This document shows, one piece after another, positions 1 to 12,571 of a stretch of 64,000 bases of DNA. Source of the stretch: Aquatica leii (Eukaryota; Arthropoda; Insecta; Coleoptera; Lampyridae); assembly GCA_035610365.1 (NCBI GenBank), contig CM069433.1:131396545-131460544 (forward strand), written 5' to 3'. The position numbers and the translations under genes were made by a program. Below the pieces are notes generated by a model. That model had not been told where the DNA came from and ran no database searches. It worked only from the letters and a program-made list of their open reading frames with translations. Each line of letters opens with the position of its first letter. The stretch's first letter is position 1.

Positions 1-4
1 CGAC

Positions 5-157
5 AAGTGGTAAATTTAGGTTTTAATCAAATTAATAATTCCTTCTTGTAGGAGGTTGGATGAAAGCAAATACTTTGCTTGTTGCTTTGTAGTTGCTTTC
101 ATCCAACCTCCTACAAGAAGAAATCATTAATTTGATTAAAACTTAAATTTACCACTT
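5..157. repeat. Long perfect-type palindrome (fold-back, MITE-like)
   Basis: Two 65-bp arms (5-69 and 93-157) are reverse complements with only about three mismatches, around a 23-bp loop. The outer ends read AAGTGGTAAATTTA and the inner ends read GGAGGTTGGATGAAAGCAA. There is no coding potential. High arm identity suggests a recent fold-back element or end-to-end terminal repeats of a deleted DNA transposon. The family is not recognised, and the window edge prevents checking a target duplication on the left. Confidence 0.85.
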
Positions 158-3100
158 ACCAGGAGGCGAACCGTTCATTAATAATTCCATCCTTCAATTC
201 TAACGACAAGGTTTTATATCATATACATTGTGTAATGTAATAAATTTATGGATTTGATTTAATTTAAAGATTATTTTTTACTTTTTAGAGCATTTAAAAA
301 AAAGCTTGTTTTTAAAAAATGATTTTTTTATAATTAATTTATTTAAAATAAAATTCCACATTTTGTGCAGTAAATTTGTGCATAGGTAGTTCCAGAATAG
401 CTATGACTTTTAAAACATGTCTATACCTAAATTCAACCGTTTTTATTTATTTAACAAAAATAGTATAGTTTTGTTAGTTGGTCATGCTTCAAATCAGTAG
501 CCAAAACAACTGTAAAGAAATGCCAATAATATTAGTTTTGACAACTCTAAATATACCAGCGCAATTACAATATTCAAACGACAATCTTTTAAATTGTTTT
601 ATAATTTACGGAGAATATGAAAAAATTTTGACCGCTCATAGTCCGCAAAAACGGAAATCTTCACCGAAGACTGGGAAGCAAAATATTGAAAACATTGAGG
701 TTCTAGCAAAAAGAAAATTGTTAAATTACTGTTAATAATGACAATTTGAAAATTGCTATTTTGAGATTCTATACTCGATGACATTAAAGTTCCAACACCA
801 AGAGTAAAAGAGTGTGAAGCCAACAGGGGAAGACCAACAAATTATTAAATAAAAATTGTGCTCATCTTTGTTCCTTTTCTTTGAAATTTTTGTCATTTAT
901 TACCTCTAAGTAGCTAAACCTTTCTGCCAAGTTTGGTCACAAAACTCCCACCCCTTCTTAGTGTTGCAATTTCAATGGCACAGAGTATATTAACAGAATT
1001 CTGAAAGAACACAAGTTTCAACGTTATGCATTCTACCTGATTCAGCACTTAAAAGAAGATGATTTTTAAAAAAGAATACTAGTCAATTGATTCTTACTTA
1101 TTACTGCGGAAGGAGAGGTCATTTTTAAGCTACATAATTTAAAGCGATGAATCAAAATTTACAAAAATTATGTGTTCAATCGACATTGGAACGATACAAA
1201 TTCTCATGCCTTTAAAGTAATGATAATATTTTTTATTGAAAACTTCACATTTCTTATTTAGAGTTGAGACATTAAAATGAAAAAATATTAAGTAAGATCT
1301 AAATATGCAATAAGAACATTATGGTTCATTTTCGACATAACCAGAAGTACCAAAACCAAAAATATTTTATTGAAATGGGCATAACAACTTTTCTATATGC
1401 CAAATTTTCAAATTTTTTCTACCACCACTTTTTCGTATATCGATCGACTACTACAGTTCGTAATGGTTTTTGCGTAGCAACGTTTTATCTCGTGCATTCA
1501 AGCTACGTTAAAACTATTGTACTTTTCTACAAGAGGACGATCATGAAAGCTCCAATCCCAAATTTTTAGTGCAATATATTTAACAAACTAAATCCTTTGA
1601 ATCTGTTTCTGTAAAGCAACAATATGCACATTTTCAAACTTTTGCGTAGATCCAAGATCTTTGTAGTAAGCAAGCTCTACTAAAATTCAGTACGCAGGTG
1701 AAGACAAAACTTGCTTGTTACAATTTTACAAAATATCAATCAAAATTAAATATCAACTCAAAAACTGTAAGAATCTTCAATTCATTTGCAACATACTCTT
1801 TCTTCCCCTTTTATAGTTGGATTTTCAACAGTAGCTGTAGTGAAAAGCAAATGTTGCTCAAAAATCGATCGATCGAGTTTGTGGAACAATCAAATATTTT
1901 TAAATTTAGTTGATTTTGCCATGCTATGTTTTGTTCCAATTAATTTTAAGCTGTCCTTGTTGCATTGATCTTCAAAGTTTTATGGATTTTAATATACTAT
2001 TTTATTAACTGCATTAATGTTTTGGTTAAATTTATTGCTTAAGTAAAACAGCTGCCGATTACATATGATAACGTCCAACACCAAATTAAATCGCTTATAA
2101 TCCAACTAAAAGTTGTTTTAAGGTTTTGTGCTTAAAAAACATGCAAATTACAAATGTACATTATAGATGTAATAATTTTAAACGACAGAAATAAAACCAT
2201 TTTGAAACATGATTTAGTATTTTTATCTAAACTGTTGCCATATCTGATGATAACGACTAAGTTATAAACCGTAATTTTTTTTAGAATTTTATGAAACTAT
2301 TAAACTTGGTTAGCAAATACATACATAAAAATTGTGTAAAGATAACACAATCAAAAATGGAAAAAAACTACATAAAACCATTCACACGGATTAATAAAAA
2401 CGTACTTAATTAGTATAGAATTTAATTTCATACAATCCTTGTAAGTTTTTAACAAAATTAATTCAATAAACATAACGTAACTTAACTAATTTAATAGTCA
2501 ACAAAATTAAAAAACACATAATATCTCGTATTTAGTTTGTTGTAGAGCGTTGGTAGTTACATATTACTAATGTTTGAAAAAAACACACTAGAATGCGCGC
2601 TACGGCTCTCAGAAAAAAAGATCTTCTTTCCAACGTCACGTAGTCGTCAATGGTAACATGATGAATTAAGTCGCTTAAGTTCAATTCTTGAAAATTATTG
2701 TACGAAGTTCTAGATATTTATGAATCCGGCAACAAATAGCAAATTTAATTTAATTTAACCACTTCTCAAACTTTTATTTTACTTAAGCAAAAAGAGTTGC
2801 GTTAGCGCATGTATCTGCCAAAAAGAAGTGTTCAGATATGAAAAACCTTGCGGTGATTAAGCTGCTTCATAATTTAGACATCAAAGAATACGAAAGGAAG
2901 GCCATGATTGAACAAATGAATGTAAAACTGAGACTACACCTTCTGTAATTCAGGATGATACCAAACATAGAGATGATGTTTCCACTACAACCATGTCGAT
3001 TTATTTAGATACGGGAAACGTTTTTTGGAATACTTATAAAATATAGAGATGATGGCTTCTTCTTATTGAAACTGGACTTCTATGACGCAACCAAATATAG

Positions 3101-3785
3101 AAGAAATATTTGATTTCAAATACTTTGGATAAACTGGACGGAAACTTAAACATACAATGAATGATCAGGCAAATCAAAATATCGTCCCAGCTGATTTTTA
3201 TTATTATCTTTATAATTTAATTCCTGAGATCGGTGCAGACACATTTACTGGAATATATTTTGTACTTTATTTTTAAACATTACCTAAATTACCACAATAC
3301 TTTTTGTCTTTGTTTTTCTTTCAATAGAGTTATATTGTGATAAAAAAAAATATTAGATACATTTTTACTCAACAAATGTACAATGTTTTTTAGTTATTAA
3401 GTAACGATACGCCACAATCTTCAATGCTTTTGGAAAAAAATCACTTTTTCACCTTTTGCGTTGGCGAATGAGATTCGGTGGAAAACAGGAGGACCTTAAC
3501 TTTAATCAATCATGGCTAATTCCAAATTACTCTCTTCAGCTTAGCTTCGTTTCTTCTATGTCTTCTAAGTCATCATCGTCCAAACTTTTACGAAAACGAA
3601 GAACATATTTCATATTTTCTAGATAAAAATTTATAAGAACGTTTTCTGTTGAAACCGTATTTATGTTGTAACTGGACTGAAACAACCAAAATTTATTTAA
3701 CAAACTTCAAAGAATTAGACAATCAACTTGTGAACCAAACCAAATCCTAAATTTAAAAAAAATTAGAACTGAATGAGTACTATCC
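158..3785. other. AT-rich intergenic stretch, no supported gene
   Basis: I see no recognisable domain here. Short ORFs (for example 478-735 plus, 85 codons, and 2838-2948 plus, beginning MKNLAVIKLLHNLD) have no family signature, and in DNA this AT-rich they may be chance. Around 2950-3110 the motif 'atagagatgatg' recurs in a degenerate way. Confidence 0.5.
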
Positions 3786-5700
3786 AAGGGATTGAATTTT
3801 TCTGTTGCTCCCTAATGCATTCCTAAAGAAGACATTTTATGTGCTGTTAAGTCTTTTATAGAACATCTCCTCCGCCACATCTCAGATCCTATTCATATTC
3901 ATACTTGCAAAATTCTTCAATCATCCAAAGTTCCTAAATCCAACATTTCTAAATCGGAAGAGTTAGCTTTGAAAAATCTTCGTAAGAAATGCGATATGAT
4001 AGTTCTTCCGGCAGACAAAGGCAACGCTACTGTTATTTTGAATCACAAGGATTACGTTGAGAAAATACGTTCTATTCTTTTAGAGGACACGTACGCTATT
4101 TTAAGTCGTAATCCCACTTCAAATATTGAACACAAGGTCAGCGAGTTCATCAGATCTTCTAATCTACTTCTTGAATCCAAACGTCAACTTACCCCCTCGT
4201 CTATACAGACTTCTTAAAGTCTTCAAAAAAAGTATAACCTATCGTCAGTACCATCAAATCTCCTGCTTACAAGCTAGCCAAGTTTTTGTCCAACATTTTT
4301 TTCCAAATTTACAGATAAAACTTTTTCTCACATCCTCAACTTACTTTTTACCAAAGTTCCTATTAAATTTTCGCTTATTATCATCGAGGTTCCTCTTATT
4401 GATAAGTGTTTTACAAGCAGCTTTCGAGCGCCGCTATGGATTCTGTGTTATCTTATGTTGTAGCTTATGTTTTTATAGAATCCTTGAAAGTCTGGTTTAG
4501 GTATGTTGATGACACCGTTCTTGTTTAGTCTCATGGTCGTCTTGAATTGTCTAGGTTTCTTGATGATCTAAACAACCAACAACCTGATATCAAATTCACC
4601 ATGGAAATCGAAAAGAATGATTCTCCCCCATTTTTCGACGTTCTTGTGACACGTAAACCTAAGAGACTTTTATGCCATTCTGTTTAACGCAAAACCACGC
4701 ATACAGACAGATATCTTCATGCTTTGTCTTATCATCATCCGGCAAATATACGTTCTGTTATTGAATCTTTGGTTTATCGCGCTTTTTCTATTTGCCAATC
4801 AAAGAACATAGATTCGAAACTCTGTCATCTAACTAGAACCTTAGCAGCAGTGGTTATATGAAACGGAATTTTCAGAATGTTATAAATCGTCATCTAGTTC
4901 CGTGTAGTCGAGTACCTAGGGACATTTCTACTTTCGACTCCAATCCTAAATTGGAATTTTTATCTTATATTTGTAAGGTTAGAGATGAAATAGAGAAACT
5001 TTTTTGTAAGAATGGTATTAAATTCATATTTAACTCAACAGTTAAAATCTCTCAAATTCTTTCTTCTCCCAAAGACAAATTTCTTATTCATGTGGTTTTG
5101 TCTACATCGGTGAAACTGGTCGTTCCGTCATCACACGCATTTTAAAACATAATCGTTATATAAAGAAAAGACATATTTCTAAATCTGCCGTTGCTGAACT
5201 TTATTTTACCACAGCTCACAATATAGATTTTGATAAAGCATCAGTTATTGCAAAATCTTGATTCGTCTTTAATAGGAAATTCCAGAAAACAGAATTTATC
5301 AAACACCCCAATAACTTCAATAGTGACAACGGTTTTGAACTATCTCCTTTTTGGTTCCCAGTTGTTACTGGTTTATCAAAGACACTCCCTTTTCAAACGT
5401 CGAGTTTCTCCAACCTAGACGATACTTCTATAAATACGAAGACAACTTCTTCTTAGTCACTTCTATGAAGTTTAGTTAACAAGTTGATTACCCAACCCTG
5501 TAATGATTTTTTGTTAGATTAACGTTTACTTCTTTAAGATTTCGATTTCTTTTACTCCCTGATGAAGACTCTTACGGAAGTGCACAAATCGTTAGCAACT
5601 TCGGTTACAACATTAACACGGTCCGAACCGGGAAGACGTTCTAATCTTAGCTTAGACTCCAACCGTGAAACCCTTCGCGATTACAATAAGAAAGCAATCA
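3786..5700 (+). pseudogene. Decayed Penelope-like element (RT + GIY-YIG endonuclease)
   Basis: This is a broken copy of a Penelope-like retrotransposon, whose protein joins a reverse transcriptase to a GIY-YIG endonuclease. An in-frame block from 3786 reads KGLNFSVAP, stop, then continues to the RT signature LPADKGNATVIL near 4010. Later blocks in shifted frames keep PIVSTIKSPAYKLAKFL (about 4240), a degraded GSP-type motif, and the catalytic box FRYVDDTVLV at about 4496-4525, followed at once by a stop. The YRKTTHTDRYLHA region is near 4690. The endonuclease remains as VYIGETGRSVITRI at 5104-5145, then KSAVAEL, and the C-terminal block HPNNFNSDNGFELSP near 5310-5350. Multiple stops, frameshifts and a deletion before motif B make it inactive. 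It belongs to a family different from the copies at 14-22 kb. Confidence 0.9.
5478..5660 (+). repeat. PLE 3' terminal (pLTR-like) segment with hammerhead-like box
   Basis: The tail of the 3.8-5.7 kb PLE is repeated, diverged, at 12,572-12,745. Both start GTT-ACAAGTTGATTACC and share CCCTGAT-AAG, GCAACTTCGGTTACAACA and ACACGGTCC-AACC. CTGATGA (5559-5565) matches the first hammerhead ribozyme core box. The following GAAA box is degraded here (ACAAATCG). This family of elements is known to carry hammerhead motifs in its terminal repeats. Confidence 0.65.
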
Positions 5701-7250
5701 ATGAATGTGGATGAGAGTAGTGTCAAATGTTATATATAGTTTTGAAAAAATGTTTTGCAATCAGCCCATCCGTCACAATAAGTAGGCTTTATGTTAAAAG
5801 TTTATGTAGAATTTATGTAATTGTACACGTATTTTGACACGGTCCCGGAACAAAGTAATATATTTATGCGCAGCGCACTGATTGCAGTTAGTAACAAAGT
5901 GTGTAAAAACTATTTTAAGCAAATTTACGTTATTGATGACAAACATAAGAATAAAATTTTTTTATTATAACCACATAAATACAAAATGTACACCGCACCA
6001 GCATAATTAAAAACGTGTTTTCCTTCAACGTTTGTCGTTAAAAAATAAAAAACGAACTATTGAAATTAATTGAAACTATTAATTAATTGTTTATTTTATA
6101 TACCAAAGTCGTTACGCGTTGTTCCTACGGTTATTTATAATTTTCTGTATAAGTTTTGAATGTTAACGAAAACGATCTATTTAATTAACATAAACTGTTT
6201 TCTATAAAATTATATTTCCTACTATCTATTTTGTTTAAGTCGCCGGAAACCGCGAATAATATTGAATAAATTAAAATTAAAAATATACATATTTAGTATT
6301 TTTTTAATAACATATAACACTTCATTAAAAAACAAACAGTTTAAAAAAATTTTGAAAAAGGATACTGAAAAAACGATAATCCGATTTAACTTGCAATAAG
6401 TAATAAATCTGCAAACAAACTAGGTCGTTTGCGCGTTCTACTCAAGAATTCAATCAAAATCAAAAATTTTATAAAGAATATTTGTAAAATAACAACAAAG
6501 TCCAGTGGCTGGTAAATTTAAACCGCATACATAAAGTAAAAATTATTTGATAAAAAGGGTAGTATTGGGTGAGCACTGTATACGGAGAAAATCCTGGTTA
6601 ATACAAATAAAAACAATGTTTAATACACTGGTGCTAAATTTACTGTAATAACTAATAATGAAAACTTAACTTCGTCGAGTAATTGTCGGGTCTATACGCA
6701 TTACCACGGTGTGACCGTCACACATCTAAATCAAAATCTTCATTTAATATTAATATGTAACACAGGCGCCAGGTATTTGAGCGACTCGGTATCTGAACAG
6801 CAGTTTTTTTTAGTTTTTTCCATTTCCATATGCTGAACAAAACAAAAAAATTCATGTTGATACGTACTGTTTTTGGCTTAATAAAACAGCCGTAAAAAAG
6901 CAAAACATGCTTATATAGAGACAATGTCAGCTCACACCTCAACCACATGACGAACATTACATAGTTCTTCAATTGCCAATTTGATGAACACTATGCAGAT
7001 CTTCAATTGCTTGAAAGCTGTTTTATTACATAACGAAAACCTTTATTTTCCTATTGTGATAGGTCACGCTGTTTCTATAAAAAAGTCTTACAAAAGCCTG
7101 AAAATTTTATTATAAAATATCAAACATAAAAATTATTCATGAAATGGTTGTGCGCATTTATTGCAAAGGTTTTGGCCATGCAATTAAATTCAACCAAATA
7201 TTGTTGTTTTATATATGTTTGTAACAGTCGCGACAGAAAAATCTATTACT
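5701..7250. other. AT-rich stretch, nothing identified
   Basis: I find no domain-bearing ORF, RNA gene or clear repeat. The 84-codon minus-strand ORF at 6718-6972 has no recognisable feature and is treated as chance. Confidence 0.5.
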
Positions 7251-9503
7251 TTAACCCTTAACCGGCGTTACGGCAAGTACGGAATGTTTAATTACTTTTA
7301 TGTTTGTATACCTGGAAGTCTGCGTGACTACTTCAGTCTATCACCAACGCAAGTACGATTTACATACATCTTAGAGTCCGAGGGACTCCGTGACGCTGTT
7401 AATGTGATAATTTCTATTCAGTGACTATGTCTGTGAAATCGAATGAAGTGCTAGCTACGGATCCTAAATTTGAATAAACTGTGCTTAGGTGGTATGCGGA
7501 ATGTGACAGTGACTTTTCAGATCAAGATGGAGATAGTGAGAGCCCCATTACTACTGAAAATATTATTACAAGTGATCATGAAACAGAGAGTGAACTTTCT
7601 AGCAATGAATCTGATGACGAAGAAGAGATAGTGGTTAGTGAAAGTTTAGAGGACAGTGCCACTAGTGATCTACATAAAAAATATTTCTATGGTAAGAATA
7701 GATATAAATGGTCTGCCACTGAACCAACCCGAAATGTGAGAATTCCATCTCACAACATATTAAAATTACCTGGAAATAAAAGAAATGTACAAAAAATTGA
7801 AGCGCTGGAAGCATGGCACATAATTTTCTCACAAGATATACTAGATATCGTTGTGCGCTATACAAATTTAAAAATTCAGGAATTTTCTAATAAGCCAGGC
7901 AATAACAATCGCACAGAGTATAAGGAAACAAATTATGTCGAAATAAATGGTTTTCTGGGACTTCTGTTACTAACTACAGTTTTTAAGTCGAATAATGAAG
8001 CAATTAAATCCATCTTTTCAACAGACGGGACTGGTCGGGAAATTTTTCGTCTGGTAATGTAAGCAAAAAGATTTGCCGTTTTATTGGCTTGCCTAAGGTT
8101 AGATACTTATGAAGAGAGAAGGACCAGAGTAAAAACTGATCCAGCTTCAGCAATCTCACATGTTCTTGCAAAATTTAATAAAAATTCGCAATCAGCTTAC
8201 TGTGTGGGAGCCAATACAACTGTTGATGAAATGCTGATTGGTTTTAAAGAGAGGTGCAGATTTAAAATGTATCTACCGAGCAAACCTGTAAAATATGGTT
8301 TAAAAGTGCAATTTCTTGTCGATGCTCGTACTCAGTACATATACAATACATATATTTATTGTGGTAAGGGAAGTGACTCGTTGAAGGATCTCAATGATGA
8401 AGAAACACGGTTTTCTATTCCAACGCAAACTGTTATTCGTCTTTGTAAATCAATATTTGGAAGCAACAGAAATGTGACAGGCGATAATTGGTACTCCTCG
8501 ATAGAGCTCACAGATTATCTTTCCAAAAATGAACTTACTTACGTTGGAACCATGAAAAAAAAACAAACGGGAAATACCCAAAGAATACTTTACCTTTCAA
8601 AACTAGAGAGGTGGGATCTACCTTATATGGCTTTACAAATAACAAAACATTGATATCCAGAGTACCAAAGAAAAACAAAGCCGTTGTTTTGATATCTTCT
8701 ATGCATCACTCCAAACAAGATGATAACGGTTTGCCGGAAATAAATGCATTTTATAATAACACAACAACGTAGATAAACTTGAAAGACTACATTTTTGAAA
8801 TTATTAGCAAAACAATTCTATGAACCATTTCTATGTGAAAGATCCCAGAAGGCAAATTTACCAAGAGAATTGAAAGCCGGTATTTTCAGAATTTTGAGGG
8901 TGACAACTGAAACAACAGCTGATGCTCAAGACGTTTTGCCTAGAAATCACAGGAAGTACTGTTTTATCTGCGACCCAAAGTTAAAGAGAAAAACTGGTTA
9001 CTTATGTTTTCAATGCAAAAAACCAATTTGTCTACAATGTTCAAAAAAATTGTGTGTTTAATGCATTGAAGATAGAGAATAGTACAAAATATTGTTTCCT
9101 TTTGTATGCATTTTTGCACCTTTATCTTTTTTTTTTTGAGTTTCAATTTATAAATTAGTATTTATTTTTTATGTACCTTAGACATTACTAAATATGTTTT
9201 TAGTACGGAAACTTAGTATATTTTAGTTTTTGTTTTTTTAAAATAAAAATCAAATGAACACAATTTTATTAATGTTACAGAATGTATTATTTTGGTTTTT
9301 GATTTTTTATTGTGTTTAATTTGTTCGCAAGTTATTAATAACAATAAAAGTTTGTTTTCTTATATACTTTGATAATTTATAGGACAAAAAAAATTCAGTT
9401 TTGCATTTTATTATTACGATACACACCATTTTTCTTTTAGAGTCCCGAGGACTCCGCGACGCATGGGATGTTAAAATTTCTAGCCACGCCATTTAAGGGT
9501 TAA
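7251..9503 (+). mobile_element. piggyBac-family DNA transposon, near full length, inactivated
   Basis: The element runs from 7255 to 9499 between TTAA target sites (7251-7254 and 9500-9503), the hallmark of piggyBac. Its ends form an imperfect terminal inverted repeat. The left end starts CCCTTAACCGGCGTTACGG, and the right end, reverse-complemented, starts CCCTTAAATGGCGTGGC. Inside each end is a 15-bp palindrome: GAGTCC-gag-GGACTC at 7374-7388, and GAGTCC-cga-GGACTC at 9440-9454, each followed by CG-GACGC in the same direction. Between the ends lies one transposase gene broken by stops, frameshifts and a deletion. Confidence 0.93.
7427..9061 (+). pseudogene. piggyBac transposase, broken (DDE_Tnp_1_7 family)
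   Basis: The natural start is probably ATG at 7427 (MSVKSNEVLATDPKFE). It is followed by an in-frame TAA at 7475, and the frame then stays open to 8062 with an acidic Ser/Asp/Glu-rich N-terminus typical of the family. A second frame (8084-8653) holds TVDEMLIGF, PSKPVKYGLK, the first catalytic Asp in FLVDARTQY and the second in VTGDNWYSS. The third catalytic region survives out of frame as NNVDKLERLHF near 8765-8800, where the usual GG before VD is NN. About 60-70 residues of the following region appear deleted. The frame 8795-9061 carries LPRELKAGIF and the C-terminal cysteine-rich domain (CFICDPK, CFQCKKPICLQCSKKLC), which in piggyBac binds the element ends. At least three lesions make it non-functional. 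Confidence 0.93.
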
Positions 9504-10970
9504 ACAAACATTATGACACTAGTTTATACCAGAAAAACACAATGTATGGCGCCTTTAGTGGATTATACTACCACTTTTTACAAGTAATATTGGGGCCCTG
9601 GAGGCACTGGATAGCAAAGATAGCGGTTTTAAATAACTTTCCGAAAAGTTCCCTAAAATGACAACAGAAAAACTGAGTTATTTTTTCAAGTACCAAAAAT
9701 AGTAGAAATGATAAAATATTTAAAATCATACTAACACCGCCAAAAAAACAGTATAAGTGTACATGATGCAGTTTTAACCAGTTTCTTGGAAAACAAAAAA
9801 TATTAATTATACAGTTTTAGTAGTAAATATTTTACAAACAATTTATAGTAGGTACTTACTGCAATTAGTTTAACTAGAGAAGAAGAATAATATTTGGTTG
9901 CTTATAATTTGCATTAAATATTTTTGCAAGAAAATTTTTTTCTGGTGTATATCCAATCGTATACGTAAAATCTGTCAATGTAGAACCTGTTTAAAACGTA
10001 AACCTGCATATAACGGAAATTTTATTGAACCCGGACTAGTATATACACCTATATGTATACTTTATCTTTTTTAAAAACGGAAACTTCCATAACGCAAAAT
10101 ATATTGCGACCGCAACTATAAAACATTAGACATTTTTAAGCCTGGTAATGCGACATGCCTGTTTATCGCATTTATAAGCAATTCATAAATTTATTATTGT
10201 AGTTTTTACCCTACATAAGGAAAAATATGCGTCAAGTAGTGTCGTAAACTTAAAGTAAATCCCTAGTCAGTCGCTAACGGTAAGTACATCCGGTTTAATA
10301 ATACAAACAATTTTTTTTATTTGAAATTTGTGTTTGCGTGCATGAATAATTTTGTCACACAATTTGTTATTTCTTTAACCCTATATCTGCCATAAGGATC
10401 TATTATGTATGCACTATTAAATAAAATTTAAAATAGAAACAGATCTGGTTCTGGTCCCGCCCGATTTAACGCTAGAAAACTCGAGAACAATGTTTAGAAA
10501 CTGATAAGTTATTTTACTTTTGCGATATATTTATATAACAATGTAGATCATACCAGATACCAATGTAATAATTAATCAGTAAGTTATTGGCTTGAAAATG
10601 TTATGCATATGTGAATCCAAATCCGGATTTGCTTTTGATAACTTAGTCTATGTTAGTCGTCAACTTGGGAACCTGTGATTTGGAATAGTGCAAATTTTAG
10701 TATTCAAGTTTTAATTTGAAAGTTGGCAACTTTTTTCATTGGCAAAGAACCTTTTGAAATACAAATACACTAGATCACAATAAGCGAGGTATTTCAAAAA
10801 AGATGTAATCATCGAAAAATCGTTTAGTTTAGTTAGGGAACCGGATTGGAGTTTCGTGTGTTGCAACGATAAAGATTTGAAGAACCTTTAAATAGTTACA
10901 GTAAGAATCGGAAGCTGTTGTTCATTAGCAGGAAAATGATGTTAGGATTGATGAGAGTAACACAAACTTT
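9504..10970. other. AT-rich stretch, nothing identified
   Basis: No ORF above 60 codons and no recognisable repeat end. It separates the piggyBac element from the second piggyBac-family relic. Confidence 0.5.
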
Positions 10971-10972
10971 AT

Positions 10973-11254
10973 TTGATGGTACAGTCTCTGAAGAAGAAAG
11001 GACCAATGATGACCAAGATATCTCCTGTAAAACGTGCAACTAAGAAAACGAAGAAGCACAGATATCACCAGGAGATGCTTCTATTGGGGTATTATCTAAT
11101 TCCATCTAAGACAACACGAAAGTCGATACGAAGCAATTTCCCTGTTAATAACGACCTACGTAGTGAAAATATACAAGATAAGTCAGTATGGAACAATATT
11201 TTATTTGCGTCCCTTGTCTGCTATGCAAATTTTTCAGTTTTGCTTCCACTATAA
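10973..11254 (+). CDS. Unidentified 93-codon ORF, possibly N-terminus of the next piggyBac relic
   Basis: This Lys-rich ORF (starts MMVQSLKKKGP) lies just upstream of, and in the same direction as, the piggyBac-family block at 11,309-11,792. The overlapping frame reads SVSEEERTNDDQDISCKTCN, which resembles the acidic N-terminal segment of piggyBac-derived proteins, so the coding frame may be that one and not the longer ORF. It may be a decayed N-terminus. Nothing in the sequence proves a function. Confidence 0.3.
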   Translation: MMVQSLKKKGPMMTKISPVKRATKKTKKHRYHQEMLLLGYYLIPSKTTRKSIRSNFPVNNDLRSENIQDKSVWNNILFASLVCYANFSVLLPL

Positions 11255-11308
11255 ACTCTTGTTAAATATATTAAAAGGAACGGTGTGTTGCGCATTTCAA
11301 AAAATCAC

Positions 11309-11792
11309 TTAACTGGAGTTTGGAGTAGATGAACTAAAAGCGTTTACAGGAATTCTAATAGTGAGCCGATATAACTTCATTTCTAGGCGGCGTATGTATT
11401 GGGAAGAATCAAATGATGTAAAGAATAATATTATGCGTTGCAATAGATTTGAAACCGTTATAAATTTTTTCCACTTAAAATATAACCTAAGCATTGAAAG
11501 GAAACCTACAAAATTTTGCCATATCATGAAATGCTGAGACATTCAATTTTGGAATTAACAGTTTGGAAGACTGAATCAAATATTGACGTATCCATAATAC
11601 CATATTACGATCGACATGGGATAAAACAGCAGATCAAAGAGAAACTAGTACATTTTGAGTAAAAGTGTTGGTGCTGGAATCAAACATGTGAATATCTTAT
11701 GGATTTCCAAGTTTATCAAGGAGCAAAAGGTACGGAAAATTAATATAAAAAAATATCTAGTTTTGGTGGTGAAATAATGTTGCAGATTGCTG
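11309..11792 (+). pseudogene. Second piggyBac-family transposase relic (PGBD-like)
   Basis: In the plus strand, a frame beginning LEFGVDELKAFTGIL continues to VSRYNFISRRRMYWEES, then CNRFETVINFFHLKYN. This is the conserved block before the first catalytic Asp in DDE_Tnp_1_7 proteins (pattern F-GIL--SGY---PRR-MYW, then RF--I---LH). A second block near 11,600-11,740 reads PYYDRHGIKQQIKEKLVHFE, stop, KCWCWNQTCEYLMDFQVYQG, matching the family's RH--KQ-I--KP--FG-K-W and F-IYQGK segment. Stops and a frameshift after CHIMKC break it. No terminal repeat or TTAA pair was identified. It differs from the copy at 7.3-9.5 kb, so it is a separate subfamily. Confidence 0.8.
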
Positions 11793-11964
11793 ATCGTATA
11801 CATAAAACTTACAATAAAGCCAAGAGCGTTTTCAATTGGGTATAAAACAGCAACTGTAAGAACTACCACAAATCGTATAAAATGTAGATAAACTTTGGTC
11901 GTTAAATTAGCCTAAAATAAAAATGTAAAATATTTTGGTTTCCCATCATTCCTGTTCACACATT

Positions 11965-12300
11965 AACTTTCTGCTGCTTTAGATTCCAATTAGGATTTGT
12001 TGATGACCAGTATCGTGTACTTTGCTTCGTTTAAGCAAAACGTTGCCTCGTTAGTATACAAAATATTTTTGTGAAAATTTCTCCACAAAATTCCAGGCTG
12101 CGATCCCAGTCGTATGCAAATAACTTCTGAACTACACACGCTTTGTATGGGTGCCACTGTTCCTTTTTTAGGATGCTGTGTACAGATTTGCTTAAATTAC
12201 AATTTCGCGTAATTTGTCTAACGGAAACGTGGATTTTCCACGACGCATAATGGGATATTTGACGAATCTGGGCGGTCCAAAATTGACTTTATAAACTACA
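11965..12300 (-). pseudogene. IS630/Tc1-mariner superfamily transposase relic
   Basis: Read on the minus strand, it gives VVENPRF, SVRQITRNCNLSKSVHSILK, then EQWHPYKACVVQKL, YDWDRSLEFC and, after a frameshift, ILYTNEATFCLNEA, followed in the first frame by RYWSSTNPNW. This order (helix-turn-helix ending in HPYK--LVQ-L, D-DRR-EFC, then S-DEATF-LNG and YWS-ENPHW) is the arrangement of insect transposases whose first catalytic Asp sits in SDEATF. Here that Asp is Asn (TNEATF), and at least one frameshift is present, so it is dead. The downstream part with the other catalytic residues is not visible in the flank. Confidence 0.75.
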
Positions 12301-12571
12301 GAGAATGATCAAATGGGCATATACAGTATAAAGCTGAGTCACTAAAAAATCACGTGACACTATTTTTAATTTTTCTGTCCTTAGATTCTGTATTATTACC
12401 TCAAACTAGAGTGCTGTGTGCATCGGAGTCAAGCAACTGTTGCTTCAAATGTTCCATTTTCGAATATAAATACATTCATTTCTAGATGTAATTAAAATTT
12501 AGCAGTTATGGATAATGATAAATAGATTATCGTTTGCTTTTTTAAGTTTATCGTTTAGAATCTGGCTTGGT

